64,000 bases of DNA, from assembly GCF_014645835.1 (NCBI RefSeq), contig NZ_BMMM01000010.1, positions 1-64,000 of the forward strand. The letters run 5' to 3'. A program made the position numbers and the translations under genes. The notes beneath the pieces are model-generated. The model searched no databases. It was not told the DNA's origin and worked only from the letters and a program-made list of their open reading frames with translations. The stretch comes from Streptomyces albiflavescens (GTDB taxonomy: Bacteria; Actinomycetota; Actinomycetes; Streptomycetales; Streptomycetaceae). This document shows positions 25,378 to 36,058 of this stretch, one piece after another; position 1 is the stretch's first letter, and each line of letters opens with the position of its first letter.

Positions 25378-26082
25378 ATGGCAGAGCAGACCCATGTCCT
25401 GTTCGTCGAGGACGACGACGTCATCCGCGAGGCCACGCAGCTCGCCCTGGAGCGCGACGGCTTCGCGGTCACCGCGATGCCCGACGGACTGTCCGGCCTG
25501 GAGGCGTTCCGCGCCGACCGCCCCGACATCGCCCTGCTGGATGTCATGGTGCCCGGACTCGACGGTGTCTCGCTGTGCCGCCGTATCCGCGACGAGTCGA
25601 CCGTCCCCGTGATCATGCTGTCCGCGCGCGCCGACTCGATCGATGTCGTGCTCGGCCTGGAGGCGGGCGCCGACGACTACGTGACCAAGCCCTTCGACGG
25701 CGCCGTCCTGGTCGCCCGCATCCGTGCCGTGCTGCGCCGCTTCGGACACGCCAACGGCGGCGCCCAGGCCACCGAGGGCTCCGCGTCCGTCGACGGCGGG
25801 GTGCTCGCCTTCGGCGACCTGGAGATCGACACCGAGGGCATGGAGGTGCTCAAGGGCGGTGTGCCGGTGGCACTCACGCCCACCGAGATGCGGCTGCTCC
25901 TGGAGTTCTCGTCCGCGCCGGGCACGGTGCTCAGCCGTGACAAGCTGCTCGAACGTGTGTGGGACTACGGCTGGGGCGGAGACACCCGGGTCGTCGACGT
26001 CCATGTGCAGCGGCTGCGCACGAAGATCGGCCAGGACCGGATCGAGACGGTCCGCGGCTTCGGCTACAAGTTGAAGGCCTGA
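25378..26082 (+). CDS. cseB: Response regulator CseB
   Basis: An OmpR/PhoB-type activator, 234 aa. The receiver domain (about 6-120) has the acidic pocket EDDD at 11-14, the phospho-acceptor D55, a conserved Thr/Ser (MLSAR) and Lys (TKPF). The winged-helix DNA-binding domain (about 140-232) ends in VRGFGYKL. Phosphorylated by CseC, it activates the sigE promoter. The gene lies 19 bp after cseA and 8 bp before cseC in one operon. Confidence 0.96.
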   Translation: MAEQTHVLFVEDDDVIREATQLALERDGFAVTAMPDGLSGLEAFRADRPDIALLDVMVPGLDGVSLCRRIRDESTVPVIMLSARADSIDVVLGLEAGADDYVTKPFDGAVLVARIRAVLRRFGHANGGAQATEGSASVDGGVLAFGDLEIDTEGMEVLKGGVPVALTPTEMRLLLEFSSAPGTVLSRDKLLERVWDYGWGGDTRVVDVHVQRLRTKIGQDRIETVRGFGYKLKA

Positions 26083-26090
26083 GCGGGAGT

Positions 26091-27470
26091 ATGCGGGGGA
26101 TTTTTCAGCGTCCGGGTGGCGGCGGTGCGGGCATCGGCCTGAACAGGGACACCAGTGACGGCGTGAGCATCCGCACCGGCATCCGGTGGAAGCTCAGCAC
26201 GGCCATCGCCCTGGTCGGCGCCCTGGTCGCGATCGCACTGAGCCTGGTCGTGCACAACGCGGCGCGCGTGTCGATGCTCGACAACTCGCGCGACCTGGCG
26301 GACGAGCGCATCCAGCTCGCCCAGCGCATGTACGGGCCCGGCCGGCCGCCGCCCTTCGGGGCCAAGATCGACGACCCCGCCATACCGGCGGACCTGCTGG
26401 CGAAGGTCACGGAGGGGCGGCGGGCCACCTATGTGTCCGACGGCCCGCACGGGGTGCCCGACATCTGGGCCGCCGTACCGCTCAGGGACGGCAGGGTGCT
26501 GTCCTGGCACGAGCGGTTCACGGACCGCAACGCGGACGTCATGAAGGACCTCGACCAGGCGCTCATCATCGGCTCCATCGCGGTCGTCTTCGGCGGGAGC
26601 GCGCTGGGCGTGCTCATCGGCGGCCAGCTGTCGCGCCGGCTGCGCAAGGCCGCGTCCGCCGCGAACCAGGTCGCCAAGGGCGAGACCGACGTACGGGTAC
26701 GGGAGGCGATCGGCGGTGTCGTGCGTGACGAGACCGACGACCTCGCGCGCGCCGTGGACGCCATGGCGGACGCACTCCAGCAGCGCATCGAGGCGGAGCG
26801 CCGGGTGACCGCGGACATCGCGCACGAGCTGCGTACGCCGGTGACCGGGTTGCTGACGGCGGCCGAGCTCCTGCCGCCCGGCCGTCCCACCGAGCTCGTC
26901 CGGGACCGGGCGCAGGCCATGCGCACCCTCGTCGAGGACGTCCTGGAGGTCGCCCGGCTCGACGGTGCGTCCGAGCGGGCCGAACTGCAGGACATCATGC
27001 TCGGCGAGTTCGTGTCGCGCCGCGTGGCCGTCAAGGACGCGGACGTCGATGTGCGCGTGGTGCACGAGTCGGAGGTCACGACGGACCCGAGGCGTCTGGA
27101 GCGCGTTCTGTTCAACCTCCTCGCGAACGCCTCCCGGCACGGCAAGCCGCCGATCGAGGTCACCGTCGAGGGCCGCGTCATCCGCGTCCGCGACCACGGT
27201 CCCGGCTTCCCCGAGGCGCTCCTCGCCGAGGGCCCGAGCCGCTTCCGCACGGGCAGCAGCGACCGCGCGGGCCACGGCCACGGCCTGGGCCTGACCATCG
27301 CCGCGGGCCAGGCCCGGGTGCTGGGTGCCCGGCTGACCTTCCGCAACGTACGCCCGGCGGGCGCACCGGACGACGTACCCGCCGAGGGCGCGGTCGCGGT
27401 GCTGTGGCTGCCGGAGCACGCGCCGACGAACACGGGTAGCTATCCGATGCTGCCGGCGTCCGGGAAGTAG
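26091..27470 (+). CDS. cseC: Sensor histidine kinase CseC
   Basis: A membrane histidine kinase, 459 aa, with two transmembrane segments (about 33-58 and 158-180) around an extracytoplasmic sensor of about 100 residues, a HAMP domain, the phospho-acceptor H245 in AHELRTPV, and an ATPase domain with N, G1 (DHGPGF) and G2 (GHGLGL) boxes. It detects envelope damage and phosphorylates CseB. The ATG at 26091 follows GCGGGAGT. It is the last gene of the operon; a strong hairpin follows. Confidence 0.95.
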   Translation: MRGIFQRPGGGGAGIGLNRDTSDGVSIRTGIRWKLSTAIALVGALVAIALSLVVHNAARVSMLDNSRDLADERIQLAQRMYGPGRPPPFGAKIDDPAIPADLLAKVTEGRRATYVSDGPHGVPDIWAAVPLRDGRVLSWHERFTDRNADVMKDLDQALIIGSIAVVFGGSALGVLIGGQLSRRLRKAASAANQVAKGETDVRVREAIGGVVRDETDDLARAVDAMADALQQRIEAERRVTADIAHELRTPVTGLLTAAELLPPGRPTELVRDRAQAMRTLVEDVLEVARLDGASERAELQDIMLGEFVSRRVAVKDADVDVRVVHESEVTTDPRRLERVLFNLLANASRHGKPPIEVTVEGRVIRVRDHGPGFPEALLAEGPSRFRTGSSDRAGHGHGLGLTIAAGQARVLGARLTFRNVRPAGAPDDVPAEGAVAVLWLPEHAPTNTGSYPMLPASGK

Positions 27471-27494
27471 CGCGCTGACGCGTAACGCGCTGAC

Positions 27495-27538
27495 GCGTAA
27501 GGGGCGTGGCCGGAGAATTCCGGCCACGCCCCTTACGC
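27495..27538 (+). terminator. Terminator of the sigE-cse operon
   Basis: A perfect 19-bp stem (27495-27513 with 27520-27538) with a 6-base AT-rich loop, 25 bp after the cseC stop. It lacks a T-tract but is the strongest hairpin in the area. Confidence 0.88.
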
Positions 27539-27636
27539 ATGCGAGCCCGATCAGGAGGCCCGGTCAGGAGGACTCGGGAGCCCGAGGGGCCCGGAGGCCC
27601 GGAGGCCCGGAGGCCCGACGCTGCGCCACGTGCCGG

Positions 27637-27818
27637 TACTGGGAGCGGTGGATCGCCCTCCGTCCCCGGTACCCGTCCCAGTACTACTGGGAGCGGTGGA
27701 TCGCCGTCCGTCCCAGTACTACGGGGAGCGGTGGATCGCCGTCGTCCTCGTACCACTTGGTGCAGCGAACCGCCGCCGTCCTAGTACCACTTGGTGCAGT
27801 GGATCGTCGTGTTGTAGC
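27637..27818 (-). repeat. Decaying tandem duplications of a gene's 3' end
   Basis: Five head-to-tail units: about 27637-27681 (45 bp), 27682-27716 (35), 27717-27750 (34), 27751-27784 (34) and the coding copy from 27785. Each has the core GTGGATCG or a variant of it. On the minus strand the units read like the C-terminal TTIHCTKWY of the secreted protein with accumulating changes. It appears that the last ~34 bp of the gene were repeatedly duplicated and have drifted. A 9-bp GGCCCGGAG array precedes them (27585-27616). Confidence 0.75.
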
Positions 27819-28197
27819 CCGAGTCGCCGCAGGCCCGCATCAGCTGGCCGTTGCGGTCGCGCCAGGCCTCGGTCCAGACGCTGCCGCCGCTCTCGATCTC
27901 CCGCCAGCCCAGCTGCGGCTCCCAGGTGCGCCCGCCGTCGCTGCTGCGGTCGACCCAGACGTGCATCCCGACGGCGCCGACGACGATCCGGCCCCAGGCG
28001 CAGGTGCCGTCCCCGGCCCCGTTCACCCGCAGCTCGATGCCCTGGCCGCGCGCCCCGATCACTTCCTGGACGGTCCTGCCGTTGTTGTTGTTGCAGCCGT
28101 CCGCGGCGCTGGCGGTGCTGGAGCCGGCCATGGCCAGCAGTCCGGTGGTCATCATCAATGCCGAAGCCGTGGCCGCGACCTTCTTGTTCACGCGCAT
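27781..28197 (-). CDS. Secreted protein, function unknown
   Basis: A 138-aa protein with a clear signal peptide (basic start RVNKK, hydrophobic 8-25, cleavage after ASA near 29-31). The mature domain has four cysteines (in DGCNNN, GTCAW, RACGD and IHCTK), probably two disulfides, and several tryptophans. I do not recognise a family. The ATG at 28197 follows a GGGGGAA Shine-Dalgarno. Its TAG stop lies inside the tandem repeat array, whose downstream units are degenerate copies of its own end. Confidence 0.82.
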   Translation of the reverse strand: MRVNKKVAATASALMMTTGLLAMAGSSTASAADGCNNNNGRTVQEVIGARGQGIELRVNGAGDGTCAWGRIVVGAVGMHVWVDRSSDGGRTWEPQLGWREIESGGSVWTEAWRDRNGQLMRACGDSGYNTTIHCTKWY

Positions 28198-28345
28198 GTG
28201 CTGTTCCCCCTGGAAGCCCTGAGGCACTTTCTTGTGGTCGATGCCTGAATTCTGGGCGGCCAGAGGGGGGCGGACCATCCTGGACAACAGAGGTTGACGG
28301 GCGCGCGACCTGCGTGTTAGCACCCGCCCGCAGATCGGAAGGGGG

Positions 28346-28792
28346 TCAGCAGCCCCAGTCCTTCTCCAGATCGAGCCCACCCTCTCGCGGCTGGTTGAAC
28401 GAGAACCAGTTCCCGGAATCGTCGCGGAACACCGCTTCCGTCCCGTACGGGCGCTCCTGCGGCTCCTGCAGGAACTCCACACCACGGTCCTTGAGCTTCT
28501 TGTAGTCCCCCTGGATGTCGTCGGTGGTCAGCGCGCCCGCGCCGAGCACACCCTTGGCCACGAGCTTCTTCATCATCTCGGCGGACTCGGGGTCCATCGC
28601 GGGCGGTCCGGGCACCATGAGCGTCAGCTCGACGTCGGGCTGGTTCGCGGCACCGACGGTGATCCAGCGCATGCCGCCGTCGCCCATCGTCATGTCCGTA
28701 CGGACTTCGAGGCCGAGCTTCTCGGTGTAGAACTCCTTGGCCCGGTCCTGGTCGAGGACCCAGACGGTCGAAATGGCGAGTCCCTTGATCAT
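28346..28792 (-). CDS. VOC (glyoxalase/bleomycin-resistance-like) protein
   Basis: A 148-aa vicinal-oxygen-chelate domain protein with two paired beta-alpha-beta-beta-beta modules: WVLDQDRAKEFYTEKLGLEV at the start and, near 85-140, DYKKLKDRGVEFLQEPQERP with FRDDSGNWFSF at the end. Families with this look include metal-dependent lyases, dioxygenases and drug-binding proteins; the activity is unknown. The AraC-type regulator lies 65 bp upstream on the same strand and may control it. Confidence 0.88.
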   Translation of the reverse strand: MIKGLAISTVWVLDQDRAKEFYTEKLGLEVRTDMTMGDGGMRWITVGAANQPDVELTLMVPGPPAMDPESAEMMKKLVAKGVLGAGALTTDDIQGDYKKLKDRGVEFLQEPQERPYGTEAVFRDDSGNWFSFNQPREGGLDLEKDWGC

Positions 28793-28857
28793 GGTGTGCT
28801 CCCAGCGGTGCGGGTGGTCGTCCTTGACTTGCCCTGCCACGGTAGGCAGCGACGGGC

Positions 28858-29289
28858 TCAGGGTGCTTCTTCGGAATTGCGCTCTCGCGCACCGGGCCCC
28901 GGCCGGAAGCCGCCGGCCCAGAGCATCGCGTAGCACCCCGGTATGAGTGCGGTCCCCCGCCCCACGTGCTGTGCCCGGTACTCGCTCGGAGTCAGCCCGG
29001 TCCATGCCTTGAAGCGCGCCGAGAACGTACCGAGGCTGCTGAAGCCGACCAGGTTGCAGATCTCGGTCACCGAGAGGTTCGCGGTGCGCAGCAGGTCTTC
29101 GGCCCGGTCGATACGACGGTGGGTCAGATACTGGCCCGGCGTCTCGCCGTACGCCGCCTTGAAGGCCCGTATGAAGTGATAGCGCGAGTAACCGGCATGC
29201 GCGGCCACCGCGTCGAGATCGAGCCCGGGCTCCGCCCAGTCGCGGTCCATCGCGTCCTTGGCGAGCCGCAGCTGCCGCATTTTGTCCAC
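28858..29289 (-). CDS. AraC family transcriptional regulator
   Basis: A 143-aa, DNA-binding-only AraC protein. The double helix-turn-helix spans about 8-105, including DLDAVAAHAGYSRYHFIRAFKAAYG and the signature VGFSSLGTFSARFKAWTG in the second motif. No ligand-binding domain is fused. GTG start at 29289. It precedes the VOC protein gene, an arrangement often seen where the pair responds to a small toxic molecule. Confidence 0.9.
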   Translation of the reverse strand: MDKMRQLRLAKDAMDRDWAEPGLDLDAVAAHAGYSRYHFIRAFKAAYGETPGQYLTHRRIDRAEDLLRTANLSVTEICNLVGFSSLGTFSARFKAWTGLTPSEYRAQHVGRGTALIPGCYAMLWAGGFRPGPGARERNSEEAP

Positions 29290-29448
29290 GGTTCAGATGG
29301 TGGCACGAGGGACTGACAGTCGGCCTCGACCGGAGATCTCTGAGCTCGTCCGGCCTTCGAGGACGAGCGCGAAGGGAGATTCGGGAGGTCCGGAGGCAGA
29401 GCCCCCGGATACGGGCCGGGCAGCGGGCGGAGGGAGCGAAGCCTGTCC

Positions 29449-29509
29449 GCCCCCAGCCCCATACACCCGCCCATGAATCCGCCCCCAGCCCCGTACACCC
29501 GCCCATGAA
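29449..29509. repeat. 30-bp direct repeat
   Basis: Two 30-bp copies (29449-29478 and 29480-29509) differing at one base, separated by one base, in the gap between the MFS gene and the AraC gene. Confidence 0.75.
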
Positions 29510-29510
29510 G

Positions 29511-29543
29511 AAGGCCCCCGGGGCGGACAACGCCGGGGGCCTT
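29511..29543 (-). terminator. Terminator hairpin of the MFS exporter gene
   Basis: A 10-bp stem (29511-29520 with 29534-29543) 15 bp beyond the stop codon of the minus-strand MFS gene. Confidence 0.7.
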
Positions 29544-29557
29544 CGGAGCAAGAGCGG

Positions 29558-31159
29558 TCAGACCGCCTCAGCCACGGTTTCCATGGACGCCACATCGCCC
29601 GCAGGCTTCGGCGCGGCCGGCCCCGCCCCCTTCAGCGGAACCTCCTTCACGAACACCGCCGCGACCAGCGCGACCACAGCCACCACGGACCCGAGCAGGA
29701 ACGCGGAGTGCGTACCGGAGGACACCGCGTGCTGGTAGGCCTCCCGGGCCGCGGCCGGCAGCTTCGCCAGGCTGGCCGCGTCGAGCTGCGCGGACTGCTC
29801 GGTCACCTTGGACCCGAGCGCCCCGGCCCGCTCGGCCATGACGTCCTGCACCCGGTGGTTGAACAGCGCGCCCATGATGGCGACACCGAAGGAGGACCCC
29901 AGCGTCCGGAACAGGGTGGTCGACGAGGACGCGACGCCCATGTCCTTCATCTCGACGCTGTTCTGCGCGACCAGCATGGTGATCTGCATCAGGCAGCCCA
30001 TGCCCGCACCGAGCACCGCCATGTACAGCCCGGACATCAGCCGCGTCGTCTCGGTGTCCATCTGCGCGAGCAGGAACAGCCCCACGATCATCAGCACACT
30101 GCCGACGAGCGGAAAGACCTTGTAGCGGCCGCTGTTGGTGGTGACCCGCCCCGCGACCATCGAGACGGCGAGCATCGCGCCGAGCATCGGCAGGAGCAGC
30201 AGCCCGGAGTTGGTGGCGGACGCGCCCTGCACGGACTGCTGGTACAGCGGCAGGAAGAGCACCGCGCCGAACATCACGAAGCCGGTGATGAAGCCGATGA
30301 TCGACATCAGGGTGAAGTTGCGGCTCTTGAAGATGTGCAGCGGCACGACCGGCGCGGCGGCCTTGGTCTGCCAGAAGACGAATCCCACGAGCGCGGCGAC
30401 GCCGATCCCGATCAGCTCCATGATGCGGGCGGAGCCCCAGGCGTACTCGGAACCGCCCCAGGTGGTGACCAGCACGATGGCCGAGATACCGAGAGCCAGC
30501 AGTCCCGCGCCGAGGTAGTCGATCTTCGCCTCGACCCGCTTCTTCGGCAGGTGCAGTACGGCGCTGACCGCGAGGAGCGCTACGACGCCGAGGGGCAGGT
30601 TGATGTAGAAGGACCAGCGCCAGCCCCAGTGGTCGGTGATCGTGCCGCCGACCAGCGGGCCGAGGATCATGGCGAACGCCATCACGCCGGCCATCATGCC
30701 CTGGTACTTGCCTCGCTCCCGCGGCGGAATCAGGTCGCCGATGATCGCCATGACGCCGACCATCAGACCACCGGCGCCCAGGCCCTGAATGGCGCGGAAC
30801 CCGATGAGCTGGCCCATGTCCTGGGCCATGCCGCTCAGCGCTGAGCCGATCAGGAAGAGCACGATCGAGGTCATGAAGGCGCCCTTGCGCCCGTACATGT
30901 CGCCGAGCTTGCCCCAGATCGGGGTGGAGGCGGCGGTGGCGAGCGTATACGCCGTGACCACCCAGGACAGGTGTTCGAGGCCGCCCAGTTCGCCGACGAT
31001 CGTCGGCATCGCCGTGCCTACGATCATGTTGTCGAGCATCGCCAGGAGCATCGCGATCATGAGCGCGAGCAGCACGACGCGTACGCTGCGTGGCTGTTGG
31101 TCGGTCTGCTCCGTTGGCTGTTTGTCGGTCTGTGCGACCGTTTCGGTGTTGTCCGCCAT
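29558..31159 (-). CDS. MFS drug exporter, DHA2 (14-TM) family
   Basis: A 533-aa drug:H+ antiporter with 14 predicted membrane spans. Motif A appears as GKLGDMYGRKGAF after span 2 and motif C as the GPLVGGTITDHWGWRWSFYINLP region of DHA2 proteins. The start ATG at 31159 follows GGGGAGTGGG. The divergent TetR gene and an 18-bp palindrome between them imply substrate-induced expression. The drug or metabolite is unknown. Confidence 0.93.
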   Translation of the reverse strand: MADNTETVAQTDKQPTEQTDQQPRSVRVVLLALMIAMLLAMLDNMIVGTAMPTIVGELGGLEHLSWVVTAYTLATAASTPIWGKLGDMYGRKGAFMTSIVLFLIGSALSGMAQDMGQLIGFRAIQGLGAGGLMVGVMAIIGDLIPPRERGKYQGMMAGVMAFAMILGPLVGGTITDHWGWRWSFYINLPLGVVALLAVSAVLHLPKKRVEAKIDYLGAGLLALGISAIVLVTTWGGSEYAWGSARIMELIGIGVAALVGFVFWQTKAAAPVVPLHIFKSRNFTLMSIIGFITGFVMFGAVLFLPLYQQSVQGASATNSGLLLLPMLGAMLAVSMVAGRVTTNSGRYKVFPLVGSVLMIVGLFLLAQMDTETTRLMSGLYMAVLGAGMGCLMQITMLVAQNSVEMKDMGVASSSTTLFRTLGSSFGVAIMGALFNHRVQDVMAERAGALGSKVTEQSAQLDAASLAKLPAAAREAYQHAVSSGTHSAFLLGSVVAVVALVAAVFVKEVPLKGAGPAAPKPAGDVASMETVAEAV

Positions 31160-31200
31160 CGTTCCCACTCCCCTAGGTACTGCCGCCGGGCCGACTACTT

Positions 31201-31218
31201 ACTTGCCGACCGGCAAGT
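31201..31218. promoter_or_regulatory. Palindromic operator between MFS and TetR genes
   Basis: Arms ACTTGCCG and CGGCAAGT around a 2-base centre form an 18-bp palindrome. On the minus strand it directly follows a -10-like TGTAGT with a TTGCGA -35, so a bound TetR would block the MFS promoter. Confidence 0.7.
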
Positions 31219-31247
31219 TGACTACACTCAGGGAAACTAGCCTCGCA

Positions 31248-31305
31248 ACTAGCCGGGCGTCAAGTAAGTTTAAGTAGTTTTACTAGCCGGGCGACAGGTA
31301 AGTTT
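31248..31305. promoter_or_regulatory. Direct repeats upstream of the TetR gene
   Basis: Two 25-bp copies (31248-31272 and 31281-31305), three mismatches, each containing ACTAGCCGGGCG and GTAAGTTT. They lie just before the TetR start and could be additional binding sites or part of its promoter. Confidence 0.55.
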
Positions 31306-31329
31306 TCAGGGAGCGCAAGGAGTACGAGG

Positions 31330-31926
31330 ATGGGCGGCACCATGGACGGCACCAAGCGACAGCGCCGCGGGGACACCCGCCAGCGCATCCAGGACGTGGC
31401 CCTCGAACTCTTCTCCGAGCAGGGCTACGAGAAGACCTCGCTGCGCGAGATCGCCGAGCACCTCGACGTGACCAAGGCGGCGCTCTACTACCACTTCAAG
31501 ACCAAGGAAGAGATCCTCATCAGCCTCTTCGAGGATCTGACGAGGCCCCTCGACGAGCTGATCGAGTGGGGCAAGCAGCAGCCGCACACCCTGGAGACCA
31601 AACATGAGGTGCTGCGCCGCTACAGCGACGCCCTCACCGGCGCGGCCCCGCTCTTCCGCTTCATGCAGGAGAACCAGGCGACGGTACGAGAGCTGAGCAT
31701 CGGCGAGACCTTCAAGGACCGCATGCTCAGCATGCTCGACATCATCAAGGAGCCGGGTGCGCCGCTGACCGACCAGGTCCGCTGCATCAGCGCGCTCTTC
31801 ACGATGCACGCCGGGATGTTCGTCCTCAAAGACGTCGAAGGCGACCCCGAGGACAAGCGCAAGGCGGTCCTGGAGGTCGCGATCGATCTGGTGACGCAGG
31901 CGCAGGGAGGCGCGACGCCGTCTTAG
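31330..31926 (+). CDS. TetR family repressor, divergent from MFS exporter
   Basis: A 198-aa TetR protein. The helix-turn-helix (about 12-58) includes ALELFSEQGYEKTSLREIAEHL and ALYYHFKTKEE. It probably binds the palindrome at 31201-31218 and represses the exporter gene and itself. RBS-like AAGGAG is at 31318-31323; ATG at 31330, with a second in-frame ATG at 31342. The last 4 bp overlap the convergent M23 peptidase gene. Confidence 0.92.
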   Translation: MGGTMDGTKRQRRGDTRQRIQDVALELFSEQGYEKTSLREIAEHLDVTKAALYYHFKTKEEILISLFEDLTRPLDELIEWGKQQPHTLETKHEVLRRYSDALTGAAPLFRFMQENQATVRELSIGETFKDRMLSMLDIIKEPGAPLTDQVRCISALFTMHAGMFVLKDVEGDPEDKRKAVLEVAIDLVTQAQGGATPS

Positions 31927-32549
31927 ACGGTCACACCCTTGGCGCGCAGGAAGGCGACGGGGTCGATGGCGGACCCGTAGTTGGGCGTCGTACGGATCTC
32001 GAAGTGCAGGTGCGGCCCGCTGGAGTTTCCGGTGTTGCCGGACAGCGCTATGTGCTGGCCGGTGGCGACGACCTGGCCGATCCGTACATCGATACGCGAC
32101 AGGTGGGCGTACTGCGAGTAGGTCCCGTTGCCGTGCTTGATGACGATGGCGTTGCCGTAGGCGGGACCGTCGCCGGCACCATTGCCGCCGGCCTTCACCA
32201 CGGTGCCGCCGTGCGCGGCGAGGACCTCGGTGCCCTGCGGCACCGCGTAGTCCTGGCCGGAGTGCTTGTGGGCCCACATGCCGCCGGCCTGGTTGAAGGT
32301 GGCGGACAGGGTGTACTTCTGCACCGGGTCGACCCAGGCGGCGGCATTCTTGGCGGCGGCGGCCTTGGTCTGAGCGGCGACCTGCGTCTGCACGGCGTTC
32401 GCCGCGGTGACGGTTCCGCCGGCGGCGAGGGTGTCGGCGGTCGCGACTCCGGCACCCAGCACGACCGAGGCGCCGAGACCGACGGCCAGGACGGCCGCCC
32501 GTGAGCGGATGGACGTACGGGAGAGACGGAACGTGACGCGCTTCGACAT
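31923..32549 (-). CDS. Secreted M23 family peptidoglycan endopeptidase
   Basis: A 208-aa cell-wall hydrolase. The N-terminal export signal has a basic start (MSKRVTFRLS) and a hydrophobic core at about 22-38. The LytM/M23 domain (about 95-205) has the zinc motif HxxxD in HSGQD and the HLH motif (PHLHFEI), so it looks active. The ATG at 32549 follows GCGAGG; the ORF to 32642 is rejected. A long 5' region precedes it. Similar genes are used in germination and septation. Confidence 0.92.
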   Translation of the reverse strand: MSKRVTFRLSRTSIRSRAAVLAVGLGASVVLGAGVATADTLAAGGTVTAANAVQTQVAAQTKAAAAKNAAAWVDPVQKYTLSATFNQAGGMWAHKHSGQDYAVPQGTEVLAAHGGTVVKAGGNGAGDGPAYGNAIVIKHGNGTYSQYAHLSRIDVRIGQVVATGQHIALSGNTGNSSGPHLHFEIRTTPNYGSAIDPVAFLRAKGVTV

Positions 32550-33046
32550 GGAGACCTCGCGGGGAAGGAGACGGGGGTCAAACACCACCCGGCGCACAGC
32601 CGGCGACCGAGTGGGCCATCCCTTGGTAACCCGGGGCCCCACAAACCCCCAAAACGCCCATCTACGACTTCAGGTCGTACTTCGCCCCAAAATTTAACGA
32701 ACCTTGACAGCTCCGACATCCCTATAAGGGATCTTCCGGATTTATCACGCGAACCAAGGTTTAGCCCCTCTTCAAGGCTTCACTCCCCTTGGGAAACACC
32801 CCGTGGACCTTCGCGCCCCTGCGATACAGAAACCACGTTCGGGACACCGGGGCAAAGGTCCCTTTTGTCCGTTCTGGTCTGTCCACTATTCGACCTAGTA
32901 AGGGACAAAACGCCTGTGCGTCATGTCACCGACGGGACGGATCCGGGCGCCCGGGAATGTGACGTGGGCTACGGGAAACCAGGGCCTCTCCCCACCCAGA
33001 ACGGCACGGCCTCTCCCTACTCGAACGGGGCTGCCCCAGACCCAAA
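32550..33046 (-). promoter_or_regulatory. Long 5' region of the M23 peptidase gene
   Basis: About 500 bp between clpC and the peptidase gene, less GC-rich than average and without a supported ORF. It contains a 15-bp palindrome (ATCCCT-TAT-AGGGAT on the minus strand, 32718-32732), and inverted copies of GGGACAAAA (about 32857-32865 and 32902-32910). Wall-hydrolase genes in Streptomyces can carry c-di-AMP riboswitches; the conserved core of that riboswitch is not visible here. Confidence 0.45.
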
Positions 33047-33084
33047 AGGGGCTGCCCCAGGACCGAAGTCCTGGGGCAGCCCCT
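33047..33084 (-). terminator. Terminator of clpC
   Basis: A perfect 17-bp stem (33047-33063 with 33068-33084), CGAA loop, 19 bp after the clpC stop codon. A partial extra copy of the left arm lies at about 33026-33038. Confidence 0.88.
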
Positions 33085-33102
33085 GTTCGGGCGCCGTGGC
33101 GC

Positions 33103-35628
<2,526 letters not shown>

Positions 35629-35774
35629 CGTTAATCGCTCCTCAGAGCGGTCAGGCAGTGAGGGGACGCTCCCCTCGCTGTCCTTCCGCAGCTTAGTCCC
35701 GCAAGCGGGGACCGCTCATTCCAACTGCCGACACCGTCCTTGGCCTCCTGACCCCGAACGCCGACATATGCTCC

Positions 35775-35800
35775 AACCTGATGGTGCGAGACGATGTTCC
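35775..35800 (-). promoter_or_regulatory. SigR-type promoter of clpC
   Basis: On the minus strand GGAAC (35800-35796), 18 bases, then GTT (35777-35775) fits the SigR consensus GGAAT-N18-GTT with one change. The start would be near 35767, giving a leader of about 140 bases. clpC belongs to the thiol-stress SigR regulon in S. coelicolor. Confidence 0.65.
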
Positions 35801-35829
35801 CGCAGGCCAGGCAGATACCCTCACCATCT

Positions 35830-35846
35830 GTACGCCGATGGCGAAC
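35830..35846 (-). promoter_or_regulatory. ClgR-binding box upstream of clpC
   Basis: A 17-bp near-perfect palindrome with arms GTACGCC and GGCGAAC around GAT. It fits the published corynebacterial ClgR consensus CGCYNANRGCGWWS exactly. It is centred about 70 bp before the predicted SigR-type start point, a suitable position for an activator. Confidence 0.7.
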
Positions 35847-35889
35847 GTGAGATGCCCGATCCATGCGTGTCGCCCCTCCCACTAGGGAT

Positions 35890-35912
35890 GTCTTACCCGT
35901 ACGCACTGACAC
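35890..35912 (-). promoter_or_regulatory. RecA-NDp-like element far upstream of clpC
   Basis: On the minus strand GTGTCAGTG (35912-35904), 8 bases, then TAAGAC (35895-35890). It fits TTGTCRGTG-N8-TANNNT except for the first base and the last base of the -10. It could be a damage-inducible second promoter for clpC. Confidence 0.4.
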
Positions 35913-36058
35913 TCCATGCGGCGCACACCGGTTCCCTCCGCTATGGGCGAACATCCTTGCGCCGCCGAACACCTCCGCACGCCCCCTTTTCCGGCACTCT
36001 GTGCATTCACCGGAATACTCAGCGTAACTCTGGAGCTCTTCCGGCTGTTGCTCCTGGC

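Noticed and set aside
27178..27756. Minus-strand ORF spanning the end of cseC and the repeat array
   Set aside because: Reads antisense through cseC and the duplicated units; repetitive translation and no start signal.
32550..33046. c-di-AMP (ydaO-type) riboswitch before the M23 peptidase
   Set aside because: The region has GGGG-rich pairs, but the conserved riboswitch 3' core (CCGUCAGCUAAC type) is absent on the minus strand.
35631..35972. Possible small gene upstream of clpC on the minus strand
   Set aside because: Its translation (with LACGNIV) covers the ClgR box and SigR-type promoter, whose conservation would explain any similarity; no ribosome site is seen.
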